DNA from: Actinomycetota bacterium
GTDB lineage: Bacteria > Actinomycetota > Geothermincolia > Fen-727 > Anoxymicrobiaceae
Assembly: GCA_016649525.1 (NCBI GenBank)
Contig: JAENXM010000009.1
Coordinates: 1 to 17,301, forward strand
DNA: 17,301 nt
Reading direction: 5' to 3'
Below the pieces are notes generated by a model. The model made no database searches and was not told the DNA's origin. It was given only the letters and a program-made list of their open reading frames with translations. Position 1 is the first letter of the stretch. Every line of letters starts with the position of its first letter. Made by a program: the position numbers and the translations under genes. This document shows positions 7,502 to 13,332 of the stretch, one piece after another.

Positions 7502-7649
7502 ACCTCGCTGCGATTGAACCTGGTGACGCATGAACCCGGAAGCGGTGGACTCGGGTGTCCCGCACCGGTCAGGCCGGAGTGGTAGATAGTGAGCCCGAAA
7601 CCGGCATCGCCGATAGAAACCTTGGCGCCTACCTGCTAAACTCAATCCC

Positions 7650-7742
7650 GGAGAGATGGCCGAGTGGACTAAGGCGCACGCCTGGAGAGCGTGTGGGCGG
7701 CTTGTTTCCGTCCCGTGGGTTCAAATCCCACTCTCTCCGCCA
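7650..7742 (+). tRNA. tRNA-Ser (anticodon GGA)
   Basis: The acceptor arms GGAGAGA (7650-7656) and TCTCTCC (7732-7738) pair perfectly. The anticodon stem is CACGC/GCGTG (7677-7681, 7689-7693) around a CTGGAGA loop, so the anticodon is GGA at 7684-7686. The long variable arm at about 7694-7714 is typical of serine tRNAs. The T arm is GTGGG-TTCAAAT-CCCAC, the discriminator is G7739, and CCA is encoded at 7740-7742. It reads the UCC and UCU codons. It is the only RNA gene I am sure of and lies on the strand opposite to its protein-coding neighbours. Confidence 0.97.
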
Positions 7743-7863
7743 CTTTTTCAAAAAAAACCAGCCAGACCATCTTTCAACATATTGTGCTCTGAGAGCTTCT
7801 CTTACCCTCTGTAGAACAGGATGTTGTGGAAGGAGGGTGGCCTCTGCGTGTTGCTTGTAATGT

Positions 7864-7891
7864 TTGCGTTTTCAAATTCTCGTGGTATAAT
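7864..7891 (+). promoter_or_regulatory. Orphan extended -10 promoter
   Basis: TATAAT at 7886-7891 is preceded by TG one base upstream (TGGTATAAT), a perfect extended -10. TTGCGT at 7864-7869 is a partial -35 at 16 bp. No plus-strand gene follows until 13333. A GCGC-AAGAA-GCGC hairpin and T7 tract lie at 7905-7925. The transcript would be very short or run antisense into the 3' end of the response-regulator gene. Confidence 0.45.
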
Positions 7892-7974
7892 GTAATTTAA
7901 AGGCGCGCAAGAAGCGCATTTTTTTATTGGGATTTTGCGGCACAACCCGGGGTTTAATCCCGAATCCGGTTTTC

Positions 7975-8886
7975 TCAGACTGGGTGGTCTTTCAGGCGCG
8001 CGCAGCAGTGTCCTGGCTCGCCCCGGGCCTTTTTCAGTACCTCGAGGGCCACGTTCTTCACCTGTAGCGGGTCTGAGAACTGCCTCTTCTCGTTGGTGAC
8101 GACCGCCATGGCCAGCTTCACCCGGCTCTCTGGAGGTAGGTCCTTTTCACCCGCGAGCTCCGGGCATATCCCTTGGAACTCTTCATCGAAGCGCGAGGTG
8201 AGACCGTTGAATATCTGCTCTACCCGGACGGGGATTGAAAGAACCACGAAGTCGTCCTCTCCCATATAGCCGAGGAACTCCTCCCGGTCTGCCAACACAA
8301 TGTCATCGAGGATTCCGGCGACCGAGCGTATAAGGCTGTCGCCCCGGTCGACGCCGTACCTGTAATTGATGAGCCTCAGGTTGCTGATGTCCACGTATAT
8401 GAAGGCGAAGAACTTGCCCCTCTGCAGAAGGCGCCTGCGGGTCTCCTCGTAGATCTGGTGCTTGCTGGGGAGGTTTGTCAGCGGGTCGACGGTGAGGCCC
8501 TTGCTCGCCCTGCTCAAGACGGTCCTGATGCGCACGAATAACTCTGCATTATCGAAGGGTTTTGCCAGGTAGTCGTCGGCGCCTGATTCGAAGCCCTTCA
8601 CGACGTGGTGGGGTTCGTCGAGCGCCGTAAGCATGATGATGGGGATGTACTTGGTGCCGGGGTCGGAGCGCAGGCGCCGCGCGATCTCCCAGCCGTCTAT
8701 GTCGGGCATCATTATGTCGAGGATTATTATGTCAGGCTGGTCCACAACGGCCGAGGCGAGCCCCGTGCTGCCGCTGATAGCGGTGATGACGTCGTAGCCC
8801 TCTATCTCGAGGTTTGTCTTCATGACCTCGAGCAGGCGCTCCTCGTCATCGATCAGCAGTACTTTTCTTTTCTTGACCTCTTCCAA
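7975..8886 (-). CDS. Response regulator with degenerate GGDEF domain (PleD-like)
   Basis: The 303-residue product has a receiver domain at residues 6-125, with the acidic pair D13/D14, phosphoacceptor D57 (IILDIMMPD), T87 in MLTA and K109 in LAKPF. A linker leads to a GGDEF-like domain (about 134-290) that keeps the entry DPLTNLPSK and the VDISNLRLIN segment. Its active-site motif is GEDDF at 209-213 instead of GGDEF, and no RxxD product-inhibition site precedes it. Diguanylate cyclase activity is therefore doubtful; it may bind GTP or c-di-GMP, or signal by dimerisation. The start is TTG at 8884-8886 with only a weak G-rich upstream sequence. No sensor kinase lies next to it. The gene follows cbiO by 65 nt and could be the last gene of that transcript. 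Confidence 0.88.
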   Translation of the reverse strand: MEEVKKRKVLLIDDEERLLEVMKTNLEIEGYDVITAISGSTGLASAVVDQPDIIILDIMMPDIDGWEIARRLRSDPGTKYIPIIMLTALDEPHHVVKGFESGADDYLAKPFDNAELFVRIRTVLSRASKGLTVDPLTNLPSKHQIYEETRRRLLQRGKFFAFIYVDISNLRLINYRYGVDRGDSLIRSVAGILDDIVLADREEFLGYMGEDDFVVLSIPVRVEQIFNGLTSRFDEEFQGICPELAGEKDLPPESRVKLAMAVVTNEKRQFSDPLQVKNVALEVLKKARGEPGHCCARLKDHPV

Positions 8887-8951
8887 GCGCCGCCGCCAGT
8901 GTCGTGTTTCTCAGAATCGTATGGAAATTTTATCACAGGCAGGTGCGCTTT

Positions 8952-9677
8952 TTACATAAGGCTGTGTCGCTCGAGGAGTTCCGGGTCACCAAGGATAGAA
9001 GATGTCTCTCCATCCGCGACGACCGTTCCGCCGTCCATGACCACGACCCTGCCGCAGATGGCGCGCGCCATCGCCAGATCATGTGCGATTATGAGCTTCG
9101 TTACGTTCAGCGAGTCGATGAGCTCGATGAAAGTGCGCCGGCCCCTGGGGTCGAGGTTAGATACAGGCTCGTCCAGAACGAGTATCTCGGGATCCATCGA
9201 GAGCACCGTGGCGAGGGCGATTCTTTTCTTCTCGCCGAAGCTCATGTGAAAAGGCGAGCGCTTTTCTGCCCCTTCCATGCCGACCCACCTTAGAGCCCGC
9301 GACACCACGTGGTCCACCTGTTCCGGCTCCAGTCTCTGGTTGAGTGGCCCAAACGCCACGTCTTCGCGGACGGTGGGCGAGAAGAGCTGGTCGTCGGGGT
9401 CCTGGAAGACTAGGCCGACCATTCTCCTGATCTCGCGTATGTTTTTCTTGTTGACCTGTAGGCCCATTATCTCGACATGTCCGTCCCCGGAGAGGATCCC
9501 GTTCAGGTGGAGGGCAAAGGTCGATTTGCCGGCGCCGTTGGGGCCGAGGATGCCGAGGGACTCCCCCCGGCGCACGACGAGGTTCACCCCGGAGAGCGCC
9601 TCGGTGCCGTCCGGGTAGCGGTAGCTCAGGTCGGTGACCCTTACCGCGATCTCCTGCGCGAGGGGGATCACTTCCAC
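8952..9677 (-). CDS. cbiO: ECF-type Ni/Co transporter ATPase (CbiO/EcfA)
   Basis: The 241-residue cytoplasmic ABC ATPase powers Co2+ or Ni2+ uptake with CbiQ and CbiM. It shows Walker A GPNGAGKST at residues 45-53, Q-loop Q92 in VFQDPDDQLF (the DPDDQLF form is typical of CbiO/EcfA), an unusual signature MSFGE at 145-149 in place of LSGGQ, Walker B ILVLDEP at 165-171, a SNLDP D-loop, and switch H199 in IIAHD. Only one ATPase gene is present, as expected for CbiMNQO systems that use a homodimer. The first GTG is at 9675-9677. A second GTG at 9669-9671 overlaps the cbiQ stop (GTGA), so translational coupling is likely whichever start is used. The family is certain; whether nickel or cobalt is carried cannot be read from this gene. 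Confidence 0.93.
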   Translation of the reverse strand: MEVIPLAQEIAVRVTDLSYRYPDGTEALSGVNLVVRRGESLGILGPNGAGKSTFALHLNGILSGDGHVEIMGLQVNKKNIREIRRMVGLVFQDPDDQLFSPTVREDVAFGPLNQRLEPEQVDHVVSRALRWVGMEGAEKRSPFHMSFGEKKRIALATVLSMDPEILVLDEPVSNLDPRGRRTFIELIDSLNVTKLIIAHDLAMARAICGRVVVMDGGTVVADGETSSILGDPELLERHSLM

Positions 9678-10432
9678 AGGACCACCAGCCTTGCCGCGAT
9701 AGCCGTTGCGGCAACCATCGCGATGAACACGTAGTCGGCCGCCATCATCTTTCCGTCCTGCCAGCGGGGGAACGTGCCGTCGAACCCGCGCGAGCTCATC
9801 GCGTCATAGACCCTCTCCGCGCGCTCCTGGCTGCGCAGGAACAGGGTGCCCGCCATACGGCCTACGACGCCCGCCTGCCACAGCCACCGCCCGTGGAAGT
9901 TCCGGGAGTCGCGGGCGCGCCCCATCCTCTCCGCCTCGTCGATGATGACGAAGATGTAACGGTACATGAAGGCGGCGGCGGTGGTGAAGAAGTGCGGGAC
10001 GCGCAGGCGCTCGAACCCGTGCATGAGGTCGTCGAAGGGCGTCGTTGCTGAAAGCAGTATCAGGCAGGAAACCGATATCAATGCCTTGACGGTGACACCC
10101 CAGAGTATGATGAGGCCTTCTCTCGAGACGTGAAAAAGACCGAGGTCAAACGACGGTCCTCCCTTGTGCATGAACGGTACGAATATCGCCACCACGAGAA
10201 TGAACGGAAGGACGACGAGTACGCGTGTGAGCAGGTACCTGGCCGGCAGTCTCGATGCCGCCGCGATTATCACCACCACCGCGGCGTAGATGCAGAAGGG
10301 CCACCACTCCTTCGGCGGAGTTATGACGCAAACTATTATGAGGGTGAAAAGGGCGGCGATCTTTGCCCTCGGGTTGAGCGAATGGACAGGGCTGTCGAGC
10401 CTGCTGTACCTGTCTATGAAGTCATGGTGCAT
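9668..10432 (-). CDS. cbiQ: ECF transporter transmembrane coupling protein CbiQ/EcfT
   Basis: The 254-residue membrane protein couples CbiO to the CbiM substrate-binding component. It begins MHHDFIDRYSRLDSPVHSLNPRAK, the usual CbiQ N terminus (a short amphipathic region with DSPVH and NPRAK). Hydrophobic helices follow at roughly 25-55, 62-90 and 105-135. The C-terminal cytoplasmic part holds two Ala-Arg-Gly-type coupling segments: GRARDSRNF near 171-179, and ERVYDAMSSRGFDG near 203-216. The frame stays open upstream to 10489, but ATG 10430-10432 has GAAGG upstream and gives the canonical start. It overlaps the end of the PDGLE gene by 11 nt and the start of cbiO by 10 nt, so the genes form one operon. 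Confidence 0.92.
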   Translation of the reverse strand: MHHDFIDRYSRLDSPVHSLNPRAKIAALFTLIIVCVITPPKEWWPFCIYAAVVVIIAAASRLPARYLLTRVLVVLPFILVVAIFVPFMHKGGPSFDLGLFHVSREGLIILWGVTVKALISVSCLILLSATTPFDDLMHGFERLRVPHFFTTAAAFMYRYIFVIIDEAERMGRARDSRNFHGRWLWQAGVVGRMAGTLFLRSQERAERVYDAMSSRGFDGTFPRWQDGKMMAADYVFIAMVAATAIAARLVVLWK

Positions 10433-10802
10433 CGGGGGAGCCTTCGGCCGACATTCTCTTCTTGTGAAGTCGATTGAGGCCCAACGCAAGAAGCCCGATG
10501 ACCGTTGCCGCAGCCAGTGTAATCAAGACTCCAACGAGGCCGGAAATACCCGTGGAAGCCTTTTCGCTCTTTACACCGGGAAAGGCATAGTCCTTCATGG
10601 GTGAGTGTGTCCAGGTGGGCTTTTCCTCCTCGGCCTTCTTTATGAAACCCTTGTCTTCCGCCACCTTCTCGAGCCCGTCGGGGCTGGATGAGGCCCATGG
10701 AGCCACGAATACTCCAAGCAGTACGGCGACTACAATCCCGACACCGACGAATATCCAGAGCCCCTTGTTCTCCCGGAGGTTCTTCTTTACGTCGATTGCC
10801 AT
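10422..10802 (-). CDS. PDGLE-domain, CbiN-like transporter subunit
   Basis: The 126-residue product has two membrane helices (about 14-34 and 86-110) flanking an outer loop. That loop has the SPDGLEKVAEDKGF signature at about 40-53 and DYAFPGV at about 71-77, the hallmarks of the PDGLE domain. Such proteins take the place of CbiN/NikN between CbiM and CbiQ in many Ni/Co ECF systems and are thought to help metal loading. The start ATG 10800-10802 shares one base with the cbiM stop (TGATG), and the stop overlaps the start of cbiQ. A longer reading of this frame to 11267 lies inside cbiM and is not the gene. Confidence 0.88.
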   Translation of the reverse strand: MAIDVKKNLRENKGLWIFVGVGIVVAVLLGVFVAPWASSSPDGLEKVAEDKGFIKKAEEEKPTWTHSPMKDYAFPGVKSEKASTGISGLVGVLITLAAATVIGLLALGLNRLHKKRMSAEGSPDAP

Positions 10803-11488
10803 CACGCCACCTCCCCAGCTGTCGCTGTCTGTGAGAGGGCGGGCCCCCTGTAGGCGTCCACGAGGTCCGGCCGGGACTGCAGCACCACCACAAGCGCGAC
10901 AGTTGTGATGATCGCCTCGCCGATCCCTATCAGGCTGTGGACACCGACCATGGCCGGAAATGTCACGTTGAACGGCACCGTGCCCGAGATGACGAGTTCG
11001 ATGGCGCACGCGGCAGAAGCAAGTACCACGGAAACCCAGGAGAACACGGCCACGGAGGACAGCAGCGCCTTCTTCTCCCCGATCCACCTGGAAAGCGGGG
11101 CTTTCAAAAGTACCATAAGGTAGTAGGAAAACAGCCCGCCGACTATCCCCATGTTGAAGATGTTGGCGCCCAGCGCGGTCAACCCGCCATCCGCGAAGAA
11201 GAAGCACTGGACCATCAGCACCGTTACCATCACAAGAAAACCCTCGAAAGGTCCCAATAAAACACATGCGAGCATCGCCCCGAGGAAGTGCCCGCTGGTG
11301 CCTCCGGCGACCGGGAAGTTGAGCATCTGCGCCGCGAAGATGAACGCGGCGGTGATACCCAGCAGAGGGATCTTCTTCCCCTCGAGCCTGTCCCTCACCT
11401 TGTAGAGGGCGTAGGCAGTCGTTCCTCCGGAAACGCCGTATAGAGTGCCCCAGGTCTTCAGGTCCAGGAACCCGTCCGGGATGTGCAA
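10802..11488 (-). CDS. cbiM: Ni/Co ECF transporter substrate-binding membrane protein CbiM
   Basis: The 228-residue protein binds and imports Co2+ or Ni2+ and has about six or seven hydrophobic segments. I place the start at TTG 11486-11488. It gives the canonical MHIPDGFL, has AGGGGGTGG at 11494-11502 as ribosome-binding site, and puts His at 2 and His at 67 (GGTSGHFLGA). In the NikM structure, nickel is bound by the Met1 amino group, His2 and His67, so the numbering itself supports this start. The in-frame GTG at 11495-11497 lies inside the ribosome-binding site and would bury His2. This is the first gene of cbiM-PDGLE-cbiQ-cbiO, behind its own promoter and structured leader. Nickel is favoured slightly by the neighbouring CooT gene; this is inference. 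Confidence 0.93.
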   Translation of the reverse strand: MHIPDGFLDLKTWGTLYGVSGGTTAYALYKVRDRLEGKKIPLLGITAAFIFAAQMLNFPVAGGTSGHFLGAMLACVLLGPFEGFLVMVTVLMVQCFFFADGGLTALGANIFNMGIVGGLFSYYLMVLLKAPLSRWIGEKKALLSSVAVFSWVSVVLASAACAIELVISGTVPFNVTFPAMVGVHSLIGIGEAIITTVALVVVLQSRPDLVDAYRGPALSQTATAGEVA

Positions 11489-11508
11489 TCTGACCACCCC
11501 CTGCTGTC

Positions 11509-11569
11509 AGGTGGCGACAAAAAAGCCACCTACCAACCGGTTTCCAACCGGATACCGGCCTTCGTGGCC
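11509..11569 (-). promoter_or_regulatory. Hairpin-rich leader of the cbiM operon
   Basis: The leader of about 130 nt holds three inverted repeats. AGGTGGC/GCCACCT (11509-11515 with 11525-11531) has U6 in its loop. CCGGTT/AACCGG (11537-11542 with 11546-11551) and GGCC/GGCC (11557-11560 with 11566-11569) follow. Overlapping CCGG stretches permit alternative pairings. A metal- or cofactor-responsive leader is possible. The cobalamin riboswitch B12 box was not recognised, and I do not recognise a known class. Confidence 0.4.
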
Positions 11570-11624
11570 TTGTTTCAAGTCTTTTCTTCTCTGGATGGAC
11601 CTACTTGGCCCAGTTACCTATCCA

Positions 11625-11653
11625 CTTATATCAAAAATGTGGGGTGATGACAA
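11625..11653 (-). promoter_or_regulatory. Near-consensus sigma-70 promoter of the cbiM operon
   Basis: On the minus strand TTGTCA (11648-11653) and TATAAG (11625-11630) are 17 bp apart; each hexamer matches consensus at 5 of 6 positions. The predicted start near 11617 gives a leader of about 130 nt before cbiM. The -35 box begins 8 nt beyond the cooT stop, so cbiM can be transcribed apart from trxB-DUF3842-cooT. Confidence 0.7.
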
Positions 11654-11660
11654 TGACGGG

Positions 11661-11849
11661 TCACCCGGTGGAGAGTATTATCTCGTGGCCGGTGAGGTCC
11701 ACCTTCTCGATCTTTGCGGTGACGAGCTTCTGCTCGCCGAACAGGTCCGTGAGGAGTATCTTTTCGCCCTCTGGATGCAGGGTGACGACGTTCTCCATCA
11801 ACTGCTTCTTGTCCCCGTCCTTGACTATGAAAACGACTGCCTCACACAT
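11661..11849 (-). CDS. cooT: CooT-family nickel-binding protein
   Basis: The 62-residue product begins MCEAVVFIVKDG and continues with TDLFGEQK and a C-terminal IILS, matching small CooT proteins. In that family Cys2 takes part in Ni2+ binding by the dimer, and the role is linked to nickel insertion or handling for CO dehydrogenase. The frame is open back to 11897, but ATG 11847-11849 has a strong GAGGAGG site 7 nt upstream and yields Cys at position 2. It overlaps the end of the DUF3842 gene by 8 nt. No CODH gene lies in the window, so the client enzyme is unknown. The metal link agrees with the adjacent cbiM operon. Confidence 0.88.
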   Translation of the reverse strand: MCEAVVFIVKDGDKKQLMENVVTLHPEGEKILLTDLFGEQKLVTAKIEKVDLTGHEIILSTG

Positions 11850-12285
11850 CGGCTTCCTCCTCTGGTTCACGCGGCAATCCGTAATGTTCCTTGACAAGGG
11901 CGATCGCGTCCTTGATGAGGTGCTGCAGCGGTTTCTTCGCGGTGCCCAGGATGTCGAGTGGTGGGTTCGACACCGGCAGAAGTATCTTTCGACCGGGGGC
12001 GGACGCGACGGCGGTAGCGATCTTCGGCGTCACCTCGCCCATCATGGAGTTCGGCACGACCACGGACAGCGAGCCCATGATTATGTCGGCCTCCCCGATG
12101 GAGAACGCTATGGCGTTCTCCCCCGTGGCGCCGCGTGTGGCCTTGGCCTTCAGCATGCCGCTGGTAGCTATTGCGTTGGTGCCGAGGGCCATGATCTCCG
12201 TCTCCTCCGGCAGGGCGAGGCGGAGCTGGAGGACTATCTGGGTGCCTATGCTGCCACCCATCCCATCGACTACGGCGATTACCAT
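11842..12285 (-). CDS. DUF3842 family protein
   Basis: The 147-residue soluble product starts MVIAVVDGMGGSIG, a Gly-rich loop after the first strand that suggests a Rossmann-like nucleotide-binding fold. Family landmarks follow: ALGTNAIATSGMLKA at 33-47, GATGENAI at 52-59, NSMMGEVTPK at 79-88 and ILLPVSN at 101-107. DUF3842 proteins have no established function; I recall them mainly from anaerobes. The start ATG 12283-12285 overlaps the trxB stop by 7 nt, and the stop overlaps cooT, so the three are probably translated from one mRNA. The conserved Gly and Asn residues would suit binding of a nucleotide or a phosphorylated ligand; this is inference only. Confidence 0.88.
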   Translation of the reverse strand: MVIAVVDGMGGSIGTQIVLQLRLALPEETEIMALGTNAIATSGMLKAKATRGATGENAIAFSIGEADIIMGSLSVVVPNSMMGEVTPKIATAVASAPGRKILLPVSNPPLDILGTAKKPLQHLIKDAIALVKEHYGLPREPEEEADV

Positions 12286-13241
12286 ACGGCCGCCCCCCCG
12301 TATGCTTTACGTGCCCCGATCCTCTCGAGGTACCTCTGGGCCGAGGATGCCGCAAGCGCGCCCTCGGCGGCTGATATTATAACCTGCTTGAACTGGTTTG
12401 CGCGGACGTCGCCTGCCACGAATATCCCGGGGACGCCGGTCGCCATCGTCTCGTCCGTCTTGATATAGCCGGCATCGTCGAGCTCGACCAGGTCGGCGAC
12501 GAACGAGCTGTTGGGGACGTTGCCTACGTATATGAATACGCCGGAGACGGAGATCTCTGTCTGCTCGTCGGTCTCCTTGTTCACCACTACCGCGGCCTGG
12601 ACCGTTTTGTCCCCTTTGACCTCGGCGAGTACCGAGTTCCAGACGAACTCGAGCTTCGGCTCGGCGTGTGCCCGCTCCTTGAGGTAGGCGGACGCGCGCA
12701 GCTCGTCCCTCCTGTGCACCAGTATAACCTTGCTTGCGAACCGGGTCAGGTGAAGCGCTTCCTCTACCGCGGCGTCCCCCCCGCCGATGACCATCACGAC
12801 CTTCTCGCGGAAGAGGGGCGCGTCGCAGGTCGCGCAGTAAGAGATCCCGCGGCCGGTGTACTCGTCCTCGCCGGGGATTCCCATCTTGCGCGGACTACGT
12901 CCCGAGGCGATGATTACGGCGCGGGCCGTGACCTGGCCGTTCTCGAGCAGCAGGGTCCTGACCTTGCCGCCGTCCTCTATGCCCTCGACCCTGGCGAAGG
13001 TCGTTGTCTCGAGTCCGAACCTCTCGGCCTGGGTCTTAATCTTCTCTATGAGCTCGGCGCCCGGGATGCCGTCAGGGAACCCCGGGTAGTTCTCTATGAG
13101 CGGGGAGTAGACGGCCTGTCCGCCGGTCAGCTCCTGTTCGAAGAGCACCGTGTCCACCTTTGACCGGCAGAGGTAGAGGCCCGCGGAAAGGCCGGCCGGC
13201 CCTCCACCGATTATCGCGACATCCCTGACCTGATCGGCCAT
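12279..13241 (-). CDS. trxB: Thioredoxin reductase (NADPH-dependent type)
   Basis: The 320-residue FAD flavoprotein passes electrons from NADPH to thioredoxin. It shows FAD-binding IIGGGPAG at residues 10-17, the redox-active CATC at 136-139, NADPH-binding VIGGGDAAVEEAL at 151-163, the 2'-phosphate-binding HRRDELRAS at 176-184, and FVAGDVR at 274-280. The intact HRRxxxRA motif points to NADPH rather than a ferredoxin-dependent variant. Length is normal for low-molecular-weight TrxB, without fused thioredoxin. The start ATG 13239-13241 has AAGGAGAGG just upstream. No thioredoxin gene lies beside it; instead DUF3842 and cooT follow with overlapping ends, an unusual grouping. Confidence 0.94.
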   Translation of the reverse strand: MADQVRDVAIIGGGPAGLSAGLYLCRSKVDTVLFEQELTGGQAVYSPLIENYPGFPDGIPGAELIEKIKTQAERFGLETTTFARVEGIEDGGKVRTLLLENGQVTARAVIIASGRSPRKMGIPGEDEYTGRGISYCATCDAPLFREKVVMVIGGGDAAVEEALHLTRFASKVILVHRRDELRASAYLKERAHAEPKLEFVWNSVLAEVKGDKTVQAAVVVNKETDEQTEISVSGVFIYVGNVPNSSFVADLVELDDAGYIKTDETMATGVPGIFVAGDVRANQFKQVIISAAEGALAASSAQRYLERIGARKAYGGAAVW

Positions 13242-13267
13242 TACCTCTCCTTTTTATCGTGGGGAAT

Positions 13268-13273
13268 ATTTTA
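13268..13273 (-). promoter_or_regulatory. Possible -10 element for trxB
   Basis: TAAAAT on the minus strand lies 26 nt upstream of the trxB start. A weak -35 candidate (CTGATA) sits at 15 bp, so the call is tentative. It shares the short divergent spacer with the -10 box for the radical SAM gene. Confidence 0.3.
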
Positions 13274-13317
13274 GCACGTCGGCCCGCATATCAGCCGCCG
13301 GGTCTATCCGTTGTGAT

Positions 13318-13323
13318 TATAAT
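13318..13323 (+). promoter_or_regulatory. -10 element of the radical SAM gene, implying a nearly leaderless mRNA
   Basis: A perfect TATAAT ends 9 nt before the ATG at 13333. Transcription would begin about 3 nt before, or at, the start codon. No Shine-Dalgarno sequence precedes this ATG. A clear -35 box is not visible. Confidence 0.5.
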
Positions 13324-13332
13324 TGTGGCGAT

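Noticed and set aside
10422..11267. A 281-residue reading of the PDGLE frame
   Set aside because: Its first half lies within cbiM in another frame. The ATG at 10802 overlapping the cbiM stop gives the normal 126-residue PDGLE protein.
11489..11660. Cobalamin riboswitch upstream of cbiM
   Set aside because: The leader is only about 130 nt and no B12-box-like sequence could be found; the hairpins do not match the known layout.
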